A stretch of 64,000 nt of DNA from Leptidea sinapis (taxonomy: Eukaryota; Arthropoda; Insecta; Lepidoptera; Pieridae): the NCBI RefSeq assembly GCF_905404315.1, contig NC_066266.1, positions 1,247,501-1,311,500 on the forward strand, written 5' to 3'. The notes below the pieces were generated by a model. It was not told the DNA's origin. It worked only from the letters and a program-made list of their open reading frames with translations, and searched no databases. Shown one piece after another: positions 33,274 through 48,200 of this stretch. The position numbers and the translations under genes were made by a program. How positions within the stretch are numbered: position 1 is the stretch's first letter; the number at the start of each line of letters is the position of its first letter.

Positions 33274-36200
33274 CTGAAACATATTTATCATATCAATGAG
33301 ATTTAACTTGTTATGCCTACTTCTCGGTTAAGTCGAATTGGTAAGTATTTTATTGGGCGTTGTATATGCTTTTATTAACATGATCCAAGAAAATGTACAA
33401 AACAAATGTGTCACGACATTTAAGCGAATTGTTAAAAAGCGTTTAGTAAAGGTGATTGTAACATAAATGATTTTCTTAATGATACCACTGACTGGGAATG
33501 GAGCGATCACCCTCAGGCTATTTAATTATAAATTTTTATTGTACGATATTACATTGTAATTCATAATTTAATAGAAAAAAAAAGCCCCTTGAGTTTCTTG
33601 CGGTCTGAGGCATACTATTTCGAATAGGTCATGTGTACATGGAGGTTTGACATTCAATAACATACATAGATACACATACATACACTCACGTCTTGTTCCC
33701 GTCGGGGTAGGCAGAGATAATAGAATGCCATTTGCTTGTATCCTTACAAACCTCACGCGCTTCCTCTACATTCATTACTCTTTTCACATATACTCGCCGG
33801 TTGCGGGTGCTTCGGACCTCTCCTTTTCTCAAAACGTCCCCAATTTGGTCGTCGAATGTTCTACGAGGTCTCCCGCGATCGACTTGCCCACACACACTTG
33901 CCTTATATATTTGATGCGTCATTATTTCTTCACTCATTCGCTCCACGTGTCCAAACCATTTCAGCATTCCCTTTACAGTCCTTGTCACAACATCCTCTTT
34001 CAAACCACAGCGCGCTCGGAATTACCGCATTCGGAATTCTATCAGTCAGTCTTACCCCACACATACTACGCAGTGATCGCATCTCAACTGCGTTAATTCT
34101 GCTTTAATGCTTCTTCTGCCATACCCAACTCTCACTTCCATACATTAACGTGGCGACAAGCACTCCATTATGTACAGCCATTCGTGCTTCTATTGGCACA
34201 GTCTGACCGTTTATAAAGGCATGCAGCGCTCCATTCACACAGTTTCCGGCAGTCACTCTCCTTTCAATATCACCTTCATATCTTCCGTTTCTTGTAAACA
34301 TACTACCCAAATATAAGAATTCTGTAACTTGTTCTACCCTTTCATCTTCAATCGTAAACATTCAATAAGTGATTTTAATTTCTATTTTGAATAAAAATAT
34401 TTTAATGTGGTAAGAATCAATACTTTAATCTATACTTAACACTTGCCATATTACCTACAAATAACATTATTGAAAGGCAGCTTTAACAACTCATAAAACT
34501 ATCAACATAATTGATGGATTGATTCATACTAAACATAACCAAATTTAAAAGAAATATTTAAAGTGACGGTTCAAAAGCGCTTAGTTCAAGCCTAATTATT
34601 CAATAAAGCTTATTTGATTTTGACTTTAAATAATAGGAATTCAGGTCATCAAGAAAATTAGTTTTTTTTTAAATAATTAGAAAAAAAATATACCTTTATA
34701 AGCTGCAGTGCTTTTAACAGTTCATTAGTCAGCAGCCACTGCAGACTAGCTCGCTGAACCATCAGAGGGTAAAGCTGACGGGCAACCACTGCAGCTACTG
34801 GACTTTGATCCGACAACCCTGACACACAGCAGGTTGCCTCCACATATGCCTGGATAAGATTCTCTGGCTTCTTTATTGCCTGTAATGTAATGGAATATGT
34901 ACAGATTATGATCATTTGATCACCATAAAACAGAGTAAATAAAAAAAATTGGCAATTGTAGAGACTGTCAGTACAAGAGAAAACTTAGAACTTTTAGGAT
35001 TATTGTTGGAAATTTCATAATGTTTAAAGACAATTAATTTAAATTTATTTTATAAACTTATTTAGAAAAATATAATGATTAAACAAAATAACTATTTCAA
35101 TAATACACAGTATATATACTCATAGTACTTTTCAATAAATCCATTCAATTGAATTTATAAGATATACACAGCATTTCTTTTCTTTCTTTCTAATATTGCA
35201 CAATATGTCAGCTGTATAGCTACAGATAATATAAGCGTTGTGGTGACGCAAACTAGCGAGATTTTACCCATCCAAAAAATTTCTAACTATATATATTAAT
35301 TTAAATTATTTATTTATGGCATGCGCCAGTCATGAGCGTGTCGGTGACGCAATCCCATAAAAATGCCTAACGCGGCTAAAGAAGTTTTGCACTTCAATAA
35401 CTAAAGCCATATTTATGTGCAATTTTCAGCCATACTGGATAAAAATTTTAACTACCTTATTGTTTGTAAGCTGTAAGTGAAATTACACATTCAAAACGGT
35501 TCAGCCGTTTCTGAGGCTCTGTTATAGGTAACCTACGTAAATTATTGTATATGTTATGTATAGTATAAACTATAATATACAATATGTACATGTACAATAA
35601 TATAATATAATACTAGCTGTACCCTGCCACGCTTCGCTGTGGCACATTGTAATTGAATGGTTGCGAAATGAGAAACAAAACAAAGAATACATGTCATACA
35701 AGTTTAATTTTGCAAAACTTGTGGATATACAATATTTTATTGTTTTTCCACTGTCTGCGTAGTACAGTAATACAGTTGTTCATGTGAAAAACAATCCGCA
35801 TCTAAATCTAAACCACACAATCCTAAAGATTGACCTTGAGCTTTATTGATTGTGATTGCAAATGCCAAACGAATTGGGAATTGCAATCTTTTAAATTGAA
35901 ATGGTGTATCGGTTGGGATCATGGGTATTCGAGGAATGAGGTCATCTTCACCTTTGAAAGGCCCCTTTAAAATCGTTGCTTCTAATAAGTTATTCATCAA
36001 TTTCTTAACTGCAACGCGTGCCGTTGCAGAGTCTTGGCTGATTAATATATAGGATAATTGGCACACCTATTTTCAACTTAAGTATATGTGATGGGATACC
36101 ACATCCCTGGCAGATCAAGTGAGTTTCAAAATTCCTTTGGATAATTAACTACTTCATCTGCTTCCACAACGGTGTCTATGGACTTGTAATTTCATCACTT

Positions 36201-39200
36201 TGAATACTGGATTGAATAACATTATTAAGTTTATAGACTATCTTTATTCTTTGCGGCAAATATTGCTCTCTCACTGAGCCAATCGTGATTTCTATGATTT
36301 ATTTGAATGTCAGGAAATACTTTTTCAATCAGTTCTTCTTTCGATGTTACTAAATTACAAAAATGATCGGCAAATTATATTCGTCTAGACATTTCATCGA
36401 CTGGCAGCTGTCCGTTTCCAATTTCCAGTAACTGTCGTGAGAATACCTCAGCTGATGGATCATTCTGCAACTGGACACGCATATTCGTAGTCAACTGCAA
36501 TGCACGTACGTGCCGCCATAGTTGTTGAATGGTGGCTGGTGTCGATCGAGAAATTACAGCCAATGTTTGCCTAAAATCTCCTGCGAGCAATATCAATGCA
36601 TTCCCGAATGGTTGAATGTTTCCACGCAAATCTCGTAACGATCGATCAAGAGCTTCAAGCGATATTTTATGTGCCATCGTGCATTCATTCCAAACAATTA
36701 GTTTACGTTTTTGTAATACTTTTCCCATACCGGATGCTTTGGAAATATTGCACGTAGGAGTCTCGATGATTTGCATGTTTAATGGCAACTTTAGAGTTGA
36801 ATGCGCAGTTCTTCCACCTAATAACAATGTCGCAGCTGTTCCAGATGAAGAGCTAAGGCTATGTCATTTTTTGATCGAACCGTTGCTAGAATCAATCTAA
36901 TGAGGAATGTTACCCCAGTTCCACCTGGCGCATCCAAGAAGAATATCCCCCTAACTCCGTTATTTATCATTTACTTTATGCGATCATAAATGCCTTTCTG
37001 TTAACGCGTTAAATTTGGAATGTTCACGGCGTAAATCTACATCAAATTCAGCAGTCGCAGTTCGGGTTGGTGCTGGCATTCCTAATTGAATAAGAACTTT
37101 ATTTGCCATAAGCTAAGCACTTGTCTTCAATATTTATCAATGCTTCGTTGTAAATGCCTTCTGTAAATTCTAAGGTCATATTGGCATTTTCAAGGAGTAC
37201 TCTATGCAAAATATCCTCAGCCATATGCGATCGATATCTTTCCCATAACTCTGTGGGAGATGAAGGAAAGCAAGTGGTCAATATAGTTGCGAATAATGCG
37301 CGAAGTTGGTTTGGATGTGCAGTGTTGCACTCCTCGTTAATGCATATATTCCAGTGTTGGTCATTTTCTAATAAATTCAGAGCTTGACACGCAGCGCGGA
37401 AAGTGGCATGTGTGACGCCGTCAACTATTTTTAATTGCTGAAAAGATCTAGGACCAGGCACATTTACCAATAGCATGCGAAGGAAAAAACATTCATCTCG
37501 ATTGGGATGCACTGTATAAAGTCTACCAATTGTATTTTCTTTGAAAATGCCAGGTTGACCGTCGACTGGCTCCCCTCGTCTGCGTCGTACGATTAATTTT
37601 TTATTTACATTCCACGTGTAATAAGAGGGAACTTCTGAATACATCAGTGTTCTGGCGAAAGCGTCGTCCTGGCATAAGGTGAAAAAAGCAGTCAGAGTTG
37701 TACCAGGTGGATTAAGGGCTCTTTCTTGCACATTTGCATCTGTAAAATAAACACGCTGTTCATTTTCTAAATGTACTGCCAAAAGAGCCACAGCTGGATT
37801 GCGTTCATGCATGAAAATGAAAAAATTCGCCATGCAGCCTCATTGCTGCTTATGTATCTTCCAGCCTGAAATTGAGCAATTTCATCTATATCACGTACTG
37901 CATTTTTGTCACAATTATCTGATTGCACACTAAAAACTGCCATATCGCTGCCTTTATTAACATATCTACAGATGTATTTAATTGAGTTTATCTGGGCTTT
38001 ATATGTTTTTGACAGCAAAGGAAAATATGGGACCCCCAACGGTTGTCTATATCAATATCACCATTTTGCATGCGTATAGTTGCCAAATTAACAAATCCAT
38101 CGTCGCCTATTACTGTGTTGGCAGTGAATGCTCGAGGATTTTGCTTAGAGCATTTCCCATCTACCATGCATGGTGAATTTGGATTTAGTGTACCACATGG
38201 TGCATGTATCATGTTTTTGATAATAACTGCATGCAGCCCGTGGAATCTCAGCGCATATCACATTGTCGATTTTGTCTGAAGTTATTTTATTGTAGAGCCA
38301 GATTAGAATATGCGCATGTGGCAATTCTCTCTTTTGCCATTCCACTGAATACATCCAGCAGCGCACAGATCCAAATACTTCATGTTTCACGATGAAATCC
38401 ATCAGCGATTTAAGCTTTTGTCGGAAAACACGTGCTATAATGTCATGCCTATCCACGTGTGATTGTGTATCTCGTCCCAAGCTGGATTGCATGTGAAAGT
38501 GATAAAAAAATCTGGACGCCCCTAATGACGAAAATATGACATTGTATCTTGAGCATAGTCTTGCATGTGACGCGGACTGCGAATGTATGAATATGGCAAA
38601 ATAGTTAGCTTTCCAACGTTGGTTGTAGTACCGTCATCTACAACTGCATCTCGCAAATGAACATTTTCTTCAGAGCGTAGTTCAGTATGATTCAAACGGA
38701 GAAATAGCAAACGTTCCGTTTCAATTTTAGCATACATATCCACAACATATTGGTGAAACAACTGACGGCATCAGTATCAGCTAGAACCTAATGCCCGCGT
38801 GCAACGCATAGCTGCTCGAATTGTCGGGGATCCAGTGCTCTGTGAACGGTTAGATCATTTGGCGTTGCTGAGAGTTTCCCAACAACTGCTTGACCTGATT
38901 CCTGCCGCCAAATTCCACTTTCGCACGACTCGCCACAAATTACGATATCATCTCCACCATCAGGATGTCAGGCGTTCCCTTACAGTGCCTTTTTCAAAGA
39001 AGCGCCTTTTTCTTCCTTGACATAGATATCTTTAAAATCAGCCTATACACCTTTCTAAAAGCCCCGCAATGCTCCTGTGATTCCTTTGGTGTTGTAAGAG
39101 AATGTGGGCGGCGGTGACCAATTAACATCAGGTGTCCTGTTCGCTCATTTGTCCGTTTAATAAAACCTGAGTAGCAACGGGTAAGTTGATAAGGTTTTCA

Positions 39201-42200
39201 AAAATTAGATTGCTTTGTATTACATAACATGTAAGACATTAAAAAACGTTATTGTTTATTTCTCCGTTGTTTATAATTATTATCTGTTTATTACTTAAAC
39301 AAAAAAAAATTGTTTAAAATAAATTCATTTTCATTTCATTTCATTAAATACACTAAGTATTTAAGTTTAAGTAATTTAGTAAGCGTAGTAATTTAAGGTT
39401 TTTTCCGATATTTCTAGAAAAACTGTGCGCTAAGTATTTAAAGTTAAATAGCTTTTTGAATCGGGTATTATTTCCTTTATAAGAATAGTAATAAGATAGG
39501 TTGCGCCCTACCCCAAGCCCGTCCGTTCTTTCACTTTAGGACGGTCCGACACGTTTGAAGTCACCGCGAGAAGCGAACAGGCAACATCGCTTGTGTTCTA
39601 TCCGACAAACGACCAGCGTCTTTGAACTTGAAGCACGCGGGATGGCAACATCGCATTTTGATGTGCAACGATTCAAGTTCATTGAATCATTGAGAGTTGA
39701 CCCAGTGACCTCGTGACCCGATTGTACAATGTACAGCATGTTAATATTCGCTCAAAATTAAAAGTCTACTTTTTGACCTAAGTAGAGCACCGATTTTTTT
39801 CATGTTTTGTATATCGTCAGCAAATGTTATAACAAGTATGTGGCTACATTTGATTCATAAATACAATACAATACATACTGTATATAGAGGACCATAGAAT
39901 TACAAAATATAAAATATTTTATAAACTGCGCACGTTGAAGTCCTACGCAGACGGAAGTCGCATGGTATCAGATAGTATAGATATGATATATTATTATTTT
40001 TTTTTCATGAAATCTTATCTCTAAATAGCATTAGTAGATGTCAAATAGTACCGCTGGTATCTAAGCAGTAATGATGTATATATATAGTTAATACCTGTAA
40101 ATGTGTGTCAATGAGAACAGCACCATCAGAACCCAGTTTCTCCAAATTTTGTATTGTTGGTTTTAGGAGGAATTCACCAACATTTGATTCCACCGCATGA
40201 GCATCTGAAATTTGAGTACATTTTGTAAAACGTTTCAATTCCTCTTAAATTATTTAAATCTAGTAGTCCAGTAATTAACAAAATCTAGACTTTGTAGATT
40301 GGTAGATTATTAACCGGTATAAACTAAGTACCTACTGAGTCCTTTTAACAACGTTTTAGATTTTATGAGTCCTTTTTCATTTTTTTGATATATTTTTTAT
40401 TTAGGATTATTTTTATTCATATTGTAAATAAAAGTCACATAACTAATAAGTAGAAGTAAAAGAATGGCGGCATATACAATGTTAATTTTAAACCAATCCT
40501 CTTCCATTTGTTTCTTGTTATGAACTATGACGTCAATGTTCGTGCACACTAACGGCAGTTTCCAATATACTATCTACAGATAGAGATAAATTACTACCTT
40601 CTACTGTCAGTAATTAGCTGTCAATAATCTGGAGTTGTCGCAATATACCCGATAAGTCATTCTTATCGCCTTATATTGGGACGCGTGAATTGCAATTTCC
40701 ATACAAACTTCTATTGCTGGTAAGCTATACGTCGTCCGATTGACAGACAGCGTGTACGGATAAGGAGAGTTACCGTCGATAAGTTTATTGGGACAGAAAA
40801 GTCAGCGATAGTTATGATTTTAATCTCAAGCAAGAGATGAATCACTGAATATTGGGAACGACCGTAAGCGGTTCAAAATGGCATGCGTTAGTGTACGCGT
40901 CGATTATACATATATTTATAACATTTTATTATTTAACATGTTACATTTCTCATTATCAATTTTAAAAAAATATGAATCTTCCCTATTAATATTATAAATC
41001 ACTTTTCTTTCTAAGCTACAAAAACAAACATCAGCTTAAAAACGCAGCAAAGTTCCACTAACGAGACAATAGTGTTATGCCATTGTCACGCGGAGCATCT
41101 TTTCCATTCGTGCACCTTATTTTACAGCCAATTCAGTCGACAAATCGAACGCATATACGCATTAACTATGTACCTTACCACTTCTTTATAGGTGATTTAG
41201 TTCGCACAGTTCGAGTGGGAGGCTAAATTGCACAGGATAAACACACATAAAATTTCATACAAAACGGTTTAGCCGTTTTGGCGGAGTTTGGTAACAAGCA
41301 ACGCGACACGAGAATTTTATATATTAGATTAATAAATAAGTAATACTTAAATAGATAAGTAAACACTACAGGGGCCACAACGGCGCCTTTTTCTGCCGTG
41401 AAGCAAGCATTATTGTTTCGGCCTGAAGGGCGCCGCAGATAGTGAAATTTCTGGGCAAATGAGACTTAACATCTTATGTCTCAAGGTGATGAACGCCGCT
41501 CAGATTTTTTAGGTTTTTCAAGAATCCTACACTGTAATGCGCAGGGCGTATCAATTACCATCAGCTGAACGCCCTGCTCGTCTCCTCTTTTTTTGTCATG
41601 AAAAAAACACAACGCGTTATTGTAATAAAAACTTACCTGAAGTCTTCAACATATCCGATATATCGAGGACTGTATCCATATGCTGAGCGTCTTCCGTGGC
41701 GCTGTCTTCTGAAGAGCCATCATCGTCTGAACCTTCGCTTGGTTCTTCTGAATCTGAGACATCTGGAGAAAGTTGTTCTCTTAACTGATTATATCAAGTT
41801 AGCCGAATTTTACCATAATAGGTGTATCACTAAGTCAAAAATATTTATCAATCTTTTGACATATCAGAGTCTATTCTTAAGGAAAATTTGACTTAAGATT
41901 TTTTTTAGTAGTACTCGTTACACAGCTATAATAACAATGTATATATGAGAGAAAAAAAAGACAGTGGCACTCTTTTTTGTATTATTAATAATAATTATCC
42001 CATTTATTCAGAAACTATATACAATATACATACAATAATTTTTAAATCCAATTTACAAAATATCTCTTAGCATAGGCCTCCTCCAAAGTTTTACTTTGTT
42101 TCCGCGTGAATCTATCTCGCGTGAATCTCCTCTAGTTAGGACCCGCTGTTAACTTTATTTCATCCTCCCATCTGGTAGTTTGCCTACCGCGGCTTCACTT

Positions 42201-45200
42201 GCCATACCTTGGATACCATTCCGTCACTGCCTGGCTCTATTTTAGTTTTGTGTCTCGCATCAAATCGCCTCCATTTCTATAGGTGTATTCTTTTCAGAAT
42301 GTCGGTGAGTTTAGTTTTTGATTGGGAGAAAATGTTTCTTACTCTATCCCTACTTTTCGAGCCTGACATGCTCCTCTCCATTGCCCTTTGACATTTGGCT
42401 AATCTTTCTCTTAGATTTCTAAATGTCAAATTATATAAAATAAAAAAAATGTAAGTATATTTAAAGATATGTTTTTTTCAACAGATAAAACGACGCAAAG
42501 GGAGCTGGATAGGCCACACCTGAGGGATCCCAACCATATACCAAGGCAAATCCTCGGAGGTTTGGTCTTGGAACCCTCGAGGAAAACGCAAACGTGGCCG
42601 TCCAAAGTAAACCTGGCGCCGGACTGTTATCTGTGATTGCGATGGAGATGCACTGTGGATATCCTTTGCCCTAGGGGTTACAGGACTTAAATGAATCTGT
42701 ATTTATCCTCTATAGTGGTAACAACATGTATATTTGTTTCAGGTATAATATATAATAGTATAAAATATAGCGAAACATAAACCTGCCGCTATTCTGGCTC
42801 CACACTGCTCACGGTACAATAAACGCACAATCATTACGAAGTAACCATATAGTTGTGGTTTTGTTATTTATTCAAATTTAAAAAAAAATGCTTTAAATAT
42901 GAACGAGTAATAAATATTGCATAATATAGTATAATTTAAATAAAGAATCACTTAAAATGTTTAATCATAAAAAGTAATTTCTACATTGTATATCCATAAT
43001 ATATGCCTTTTTTATCTTTATCCAAAAATCTTATTCTCCGTTTTTAAACGACTTCAAAAAAGAGGTTTCTCAATTCGATTGCTATATTTTATTATCTAAA
43101 CTAATTTCGCTGAGATTTATGAACCGATTCACGTGATATTTCTTTAGATTGATGGGGAATAGTTGCCATTTGGTCCCATTAAAAAATTACATCGTTTGGC
43201 CCAGAACTTTTAATTTTATGAACATTTTTGTTTACGTCGACGATGTAATTTTAGTTTGTGTACTTTTTTGTTGGAATTTTCATTTAGGATGATTATATAT
43301 TATTATTTTCACGTACCCGAGCAGACTCGTTGGGTAATTACTTAAACAATATATAATCTCACCTTAGTTCGTGCATGCAGTATGCTTACTATAGGATTAC
43401 AATAATTACTATTATATCACTTATATACTTACATTCATCTTCATCATCAGATCCCTCATCATCACTGAGCTCAGCAGCGGCGCCTAATTTGTCCTTCATC
43501 ACTTTCTTGTTGGCAGCGCCACCAAGACTGTTTCCTGGGAATAAATGTGTTTTAGTTTATTATAAATACTAAATTTAAAAATAATTATTATTCAAAACAA
43601 TTTGTTATTTTTAAAGAGATATGCCTCAACTCTGGATTAATTATGCATATTAAATTTGTAATCAAAATTTATGAACGATGCGGTACCTATAGACCCGCGA
43701 CCTCTCGGGTTCCGCCTGAACGATCTTATCAACTGAGCCAACCGTTCCAGTTTTACATGGATCGTAAATCTTAGTATGTCATTATTGACTCTCAGGTGGT
43801 TGCTACAACTACAGAATTATTGTATGTGAAACTAAAATGAAATATGATAATAAAATTCTCTACTAAATGATCTGTCTCATATAACTCATGTGATAACTAA
43901 CAACATATCTGATTCATATCAAATCAAAATCACTCTTTTCTTGTACTTCTTATTCTATTCTTCCTTCTATGGCTTCTGTGGAAGGTATACCACAATTTAA
44001 TATTAAAGTTTTATGTAGCTCAAGGAAATGGCATTTATGAATGTCAAGTTTTCTTTTGATTTAACATTTACCACCACTTCCCAAAAGGTTGAGTTTTAAT
44101 GAGAAGAAGTGGCAAGAAACTCATTCCCACTCTTTTATATCAATATTAACAGTTTCATCGTTTTATAAATCATTTAAACTACAATATATGTAAAGTGACG
44201 CAATAAAAATACTCAAACGTCAATTACTTAAAAGAAATTACTCGAGTAATTCGAAAAATGAAATGTAAATTAATACGTAACAACTAGAGTTATTGAGTAC
44301 AGTACAAGCATCAATCAACACACACCGGAAATAAATAAACGTCGACCAGTGCCGGGAGAAACTTGTGTCTTCTATCGAGTCCTCTCTCGAGAAGGTCGCG
44401 GAATGGGGTAAGTTGAACCTTGTCCAATTAAACCCCCGAAGACTCAAGTATACGCGTTTACCACTAAAAAAACCCCATTTGCCGTATCACCGCTCTTCGA
44501 GAACACTTCCCTTAAAGCCTCGCCTAGTATCGGAATACTGGGTCTCGAAATCTCGAGCAATTGCCAATTCCGTGGCCATCTGGAGGGCAAAGCCAAACTG
44601 GCTTCAAAGAAACTGGGCGTCATAAATAGAGCACGGCAATACTTCAAGCCGGCCCACATTCTAGCACTCTACAAAGCGCAGGTCCGGCCTCACATGGAGT
44701 ATTGCTGTCATCTCTGGTCTGGCGCACCCCAGTATCAGCTCGATCCATTTGACCGCGTGCAACGCAGAGCAGCTCGAATTGTCGGGGACCCAGTACTCTG
44801 TGAACGGCTGGATCACTTGGCGTTGCGTAGAGACGTCGCTTCATTGTGTGTCTTCTACCGCATTTATCACGGGGAGTGTTCCGAAGAGCTGTTCAACCTG
44901 ATTCCTGCCGCCGAATTTCACCTTCGTACGACACGCCACAAGTTAGGATATCATCCCCACCATCTGGATGTGTGGCGGTCCTCCACAGTGCGGTTTTCAA
45001 GGAGCTTTCTTCCTCGTACCACGAAGCTGTGGAATGAGCTTCCTTGTGCGGTGTTTCCGGGACGATACGACATGGGTACCTTCAAGAAAAGCGCGTACAC
45101 CTTCCTTAAAGGCCGGCAACGCTCTTGTGATTCCTCTGGTGTTGCAGGAGAGTGTGGGCGGCGGTGATCACTTACTTAAAAAAACGTAATTTGTGAGCAT

Positions 45201-48200
45201 TGTATTAGAGATTGTAAAAAATACAAATTTAATTTTAAAAACATGAAGCAGTTTCTTGTAACAGGATCATCCTGCCACCACAAGTAGCACCCGTGTTCAC
45301 GAGCATGACGCATGTGCCAGTCATCGCCTCCCTCGACCATATTTTAGGGAAGGGAATGACACATCCCACGTCGCCGCCACAAGCAGATTAAAGTATAGTT
45401 TAAGAATCTTAAAAATATAGTGGGGGGAATTGTTTACGGTGTGCAGTGTGATTTTTGAATTTGGCAGCAGGGTTTGGTTCAAGCAGTGTTTGGGAAAACT
45501 GCCTGTGGGTATCTAAAGCATATATTATCGTATTTCAGACAATTCAAGCAGTTTATCTTAATGTTAATATTATGAAATGGTAACTATCATTAAAATATTC
45601 ATGTGTCTATCTACAATGAACAAATACTATAATACAAAGTGGCCCCTACAATCCTTCCTACTTTCATGTGATCTTTCCAGTGAATGACGTTATTATTTGA
45701 TAGATAAGCCGAATTCCACATTTCCACAACACGCCACATATTATGATATCATTCCCACTATCTGGATTTATGGCGTTCCTCCACAGTGCGGTTTTACAAG
45801 GAACTTTCTTCCACTTCCGACCAAAGTGTGGAATGAGTTTCGTTGTTAGGTGTTTCCAGGACGATACAACATGTGAACATTCAAAAAAAGCGCGTAAACT
45901 TTATTGTTGTTGTTGCAAGAGAATGTAGGCGGCGGTGATCACTTAACATCAGGTGACCCATATGATCGTTTGTCCTCTCTTCCATATAAAAAAAATATAT
46001 TACCTGCCAGTGTGACACGGGTGAGTCGATCCTTGCTGTCTGGTGAAGAGCTTATCGCATCCACAACCTCCATACAAGCATCTTTGCCAATCTCATTGTG
46101 ACTTAAGTCCAGGGACTGAAATAAATAATATGGTATGATTTGACTTGCCCTTTTAGACTGCATATATTATTAGTTATACAGGATTCTCCAATCCAAATTT
46201 CATAGTAAATGTATGGGAGGGTTGGATATCATATTTTAGGATACTACTCGTTTTAAAAAAGATATTGATGTCATTTTACTAATTAGGTAACAAACTTTCA
46301 TATCAGTTTAAAGTTTTTTGATACTTATCTGTAATAGTTACGGAATAATCTCCTGGTCATACTTAACTATTACATCCTGTATATTATTAGCTGCATTGAG
46401 AAAGGCATACATTAAACAGTTAGTTCAGGAATGTACTGAAAGTCTTCCAGCTCAGTGCAACCAAAGTGCAGGTAATTAAAGGGCTTGCATAATATATATA
46501 GACTCCTTCGTTTGTATGAAGATGTCAAGACCATGATAAATCTGAACATCATTCAAGGGTGTGTCTGCATGGTAATGATAAATTATATTGTAATAATAGT
46601 TATTCTATGGTGAACACCAGAGTACAGGACTCCCCGCTAAATGGTTCAGTAGTTGTGTACACATAGATCTGACAAATAGGAGACGAAAAAACACTTTTAC
46701 ATTTTATCAGATGCATACAAATAGTAGTATCAAATGTTAAAACCATTTATCATATATTTTCATATATTAAAAATTTCAATTATCATATATTTTCTAAATA
46801 ATTATTATTAAGATCTAAAAGCGAACCATCCGGACATATTCCGACTTATAAATTGATGATAATTTTTCTTTTCAATATTATATTTGTATAAGATGTCAAT
46901 AAAGTTTTTCGTTCACAGGAAATAATAATAATTTAAAGTTACCTGCAATGGCATAGAACTGTCTTTTAAGCCCTTCGCTAAGGCAATAGCTCCCGCACTC
47001 TTTAATAAACAGTCACCAAAGTTTATTGATTTCAACTGTTTTAATCTGAAAACAAAGTTTATTAATAGATTTTATTCATTTAGATGAATTACCGTATGAT
47101 TTTTGTAGTAGGGTATACTAGCCCATTTCCTGCATGTTGAATCTTGCATTTCTGAATTGATAGATCTATTTTAGGCAGCACTTCTACAAGCAAGAGATTA
47201 TTGAGCATGTATTATTAAATGAAATCTATTAAACAAAAACGAAACAATACCAATGCCTGTGAAAAGTAAATTGTACTACACCAGCATCCTGCCTTGTCTC
47301 ACTTATGGGTGCCAAACCTGGCCTGCTACGAGCAAAAACAATCAAAAGCTCTTAGTCTGTGAACACAACATGGAACGAAATATGTTAAACATAAAGCTAG
47401 GGCATCAGTGGACAAGCTCAAAAATAAGGAAAACGACAAAGGTGCGCGATGTATTAGAGAAAATAAAAAAACTCAAATGGAATTGGACTGGACATATAAT
47501 GAGATCGGACAAAGGATGTATTAGAGTGGAACCCTAGAAATGGCAAATGATAAAGAGGACGTCAAATTAAAAGATGAGAGGACGAATTACCAACAGAATG
47601 GAGAAGGTTAGCTCGAGATAGAGATAAGTGGAAGAAACAGGGGGAAGCCTATGTCGAAAGACAACCTGACCAATAAAGTGGTTGCTGTACATTAACATAA
47701 TTTTATTTCATATATATTTAATAGATTTAAGATAACATGTTTAGTAAGTAGTATAGTTAAAATGCATGGTCAGTGAATGAAGGCTTTTATTATTATTATT
47801 AAACAAAAGCATTGGCAGTAGTAAAGACTGCCAGTAGAAGTGAAAGCTTAGAACTTTAAGCATTAAAATTTGAAATTACATAATGTTTAAAAATAATAAA
47901 ATTATTAATTTCAATTTATTTTATAAACTTATTTACAATAATATATTAATCAAACAAAAACACTATCTCAACAATGCAAAGTATATACACATTGAACTTT
48001 TCACTAAATCCATTCATCTCACTTATAAAATAAACACAGCACTAATGTTGCGCAACATGTAAGTTGTATAGCTACATATATACTTGTATAAGCATTACGG
48101 TGACGTGAACTCGCGATGTCATCCATCCTAAAAGTGTATTACTCTATATATTTATACATTTTTTAAATTATTTATTTAAGGCGTGCGCCAGCTATGAGCA

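Larger units (their letters stand above)
35613..38785 (-). mobile_element. Helitron (Rep-helicase remnant) with intact 3' end
   Basis: A rolling-circle transposon in RanGAP intron 10, sense strand. Rep and helicase blocks are scattered over several frames from 38761 down to 35737, with stops and frameshifts. The minus-strand 3' end is textbook: hairpin at 35626-35643, then about 10 bases and CTAG (35613-35616) before T. The 5' side is cut off near 38785, where a LINE tail begins, so the 5' TC terminus is not directly attached. Confidence 0.9.

Noticed and set aside
33647..34107. Long plus-strand frames of 123-149 codons
   Set aside because: They are antisense to the RTE-type LINE whose sense-strand motifs (WFGHVERM, GRPRRT) are clear.
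39536..39739. 67-codon minus frame inside RanGAP intron 10
   Set aside because: No homology, and including it would break the phase between exons 10 and 11.
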